DNA of 5,403 nt from Cuspidothrix sp046080565 (GTDB lineage: Bacteria > Cyanobacteriota > Cyanobacteriia > Cyanobacteriales > Nostocaceae), in the NCBI GenBank assembly GCA_046080565.1, contig JBJTUF010000054.1:1-5403 (forward strand), given 5' to 3'. Position numbers and translations under genes: made by a program. Shown here piece after piece: positions 5,116 through 5,403 of this stretch. The notes beneath the pieces were generated by a model, which saw only the letters and a list, made by a program, of their open reading frames with translations, did no database searches and was not told the DNA's origin. Position 1 is the stretch's first letter; each line of letters starts with the position of its first letter.

Positions 5116-5265
5116 TTAAAGTATCGGCTGCTGGAATAATACCAACGCCAAGATAAAATCCATTATAAAAATTGCTACCCAAGTAGTGACAACTGCCCTC
5201 GTGGCTGACTCTCCTACTTCCTTTGCTCCTCCTTGGGTTGTCAGTCCCCAACTACAGCCATTAAC
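5116..5265 (-). pseudogene. C-terminal remnant of an MlaE-type ABC transporter permease
   Basis: Read leftwards from 5265 to the TAA at 5116-5118, the frame encodes 49 residues starting VNGCSWGLTTQGGAKEVGES and continuing ATRAVVTTWVAIFIMDFIL, then ALVLFQQPIL. This matches the end of MlaE-family (formerly DUF140) permeases: the GGAxGVGxxTTxAVV motif followed by the last transmembrane helix. These permeases belong to MCE-type lipid transporters of the envelope. Intact family members are about 250-265 residues, so roughly four fifths is missing. The frame stays open upstream to a stop at 5398-5400, but that part has no ATG and no resemblance to MlaE, so similarity ends near 5265. The junction adjoins a GGGGGACAAGAAGGAG stretch resembling repeat DNA. 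I infer a deletion or rearrangement remnant. It is convergent with pdhC. Confidence 0.72.
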
Positions 5266-5403
5266 CTGACAGGGGGACAAGAAGGAGAAAAAGCTTATGT
5301 AGTAAGAGATACAGAATGTGGGAGCAAAAAAAGATAAGTAATAAATAGTAAATATGAACTAACAGAGTAAAATGATAAGTGAAATATACCAGAAAGTGTT
5401 AGA
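5266..5403. other. AT-rich, purine-rich stretch without a convincing gene
   Basis: This end piece is rich in A and G on the plus strand. It holds a GTA-N8-TAC motif at 5299-5312 (the NtcA core pattern) and a direct repeat GATAAGT at 5333-5339 and 5374-5380. A plus-strand ATG at 5372 opens a frame to the window edge (MISEIYQKVL), too short to judge. No Shine-Dalgarno site or clear -10 at the NtcA-type distance was found. Confidence 0.35.

Noticed and set aside
4994..5251. Minus-strand 85-codon ORF with an ATG at 5251
   Set aside because: It runs through the pdhC terminator and a dispersed repeat, and is Arg/Ser-rich without family features. The neighbouring frame (5265 to 5116) carries the MlaE C-terminal motif, so this is a shadow of that fragment.
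5372..5403. Start of a plus-strand gene (MISEIYQKVL)
   Set aside because: Only ten codons are visible, with no Shine-Dalgarno site or family signal, so it is mentioned only in the end-region entry.

Overview
The window looks like chromosomal DNA of a filamentous, heterocyst-type cyanobacterium (Nostoc/Anabaena group). This rests on three GCGATCGC (HIP1) palindromes, several families of 7-8 bp tandem repeats (STRRs) between genes, dispersed repeats of the kind common in Nostocales, moderate AT-richness, and plant-plastid-like versions of the enzymes. The genus is inferred. From memory and unchecked, Anabaena PCC 7120 has homologues of the two enzyme genes close together (around alr3602 and alr3606).

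Layout. Positions 1-42 (minus strand) hold only the first 14 codons of what looks like a Tn5/IS4-type transposase, so an insertion sequence probably abuts the left edge. Positions 43-255 hold hairpins and dispersed-repeat fragments. A doubtful 78-codon minus-strand ORF (256-492), with one N-terminal hydrophobic segment, follows. A sequence matching the published Anabaena LexA-box consensus lies 31 bp upstream of its ATG and overlaps a possible -10. The rest of this divergent region (to 818) leads to the plus-strand genes.

Three plus-strand genes follow. The first is an acyl-ACP/acyl-CoA synthetase (aas, 819-2783). The second is a small coiled-coil YlqD-family protein (3038-3487). The third is the dihydrolipoamide acetyltransferase (E2) of pyruvate dehydrogenase (pdhC, 3686-4975), closed by a strong intrinsic terminator at 5004-5030. 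Repeats fill the two gaps: G-rich octamers with quadruplex potential and CTCCTGA repeats before ylqD, then GGTAATT and CTCTTGC heptamers after it. A 23-bp hairpin-bearing element sits cleanly between two CTCCTGA units.

Right of the terminator are a dispersed repeat (about 5041-5113) and, on the minus strand, a decayed C-terminal fragment of an MlaE-type ABC permease (5116-5265) with no start. The last ~135 bp hold no convincing gene.

The two enzymes touch adjoining parts of lipid metabolism: the E2 produces acetyl-CoA, the precursor of fatty acids, and Aas re-activates free fatty acids. Co-transcription of all three genes is possible but unproven. I found no clearly new multi-gene system. 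The points most worth checking are the possible LexA-controlled small membrane ORF, the mini-hairpin element inside the tandem repeat, and the MlaE remnant.
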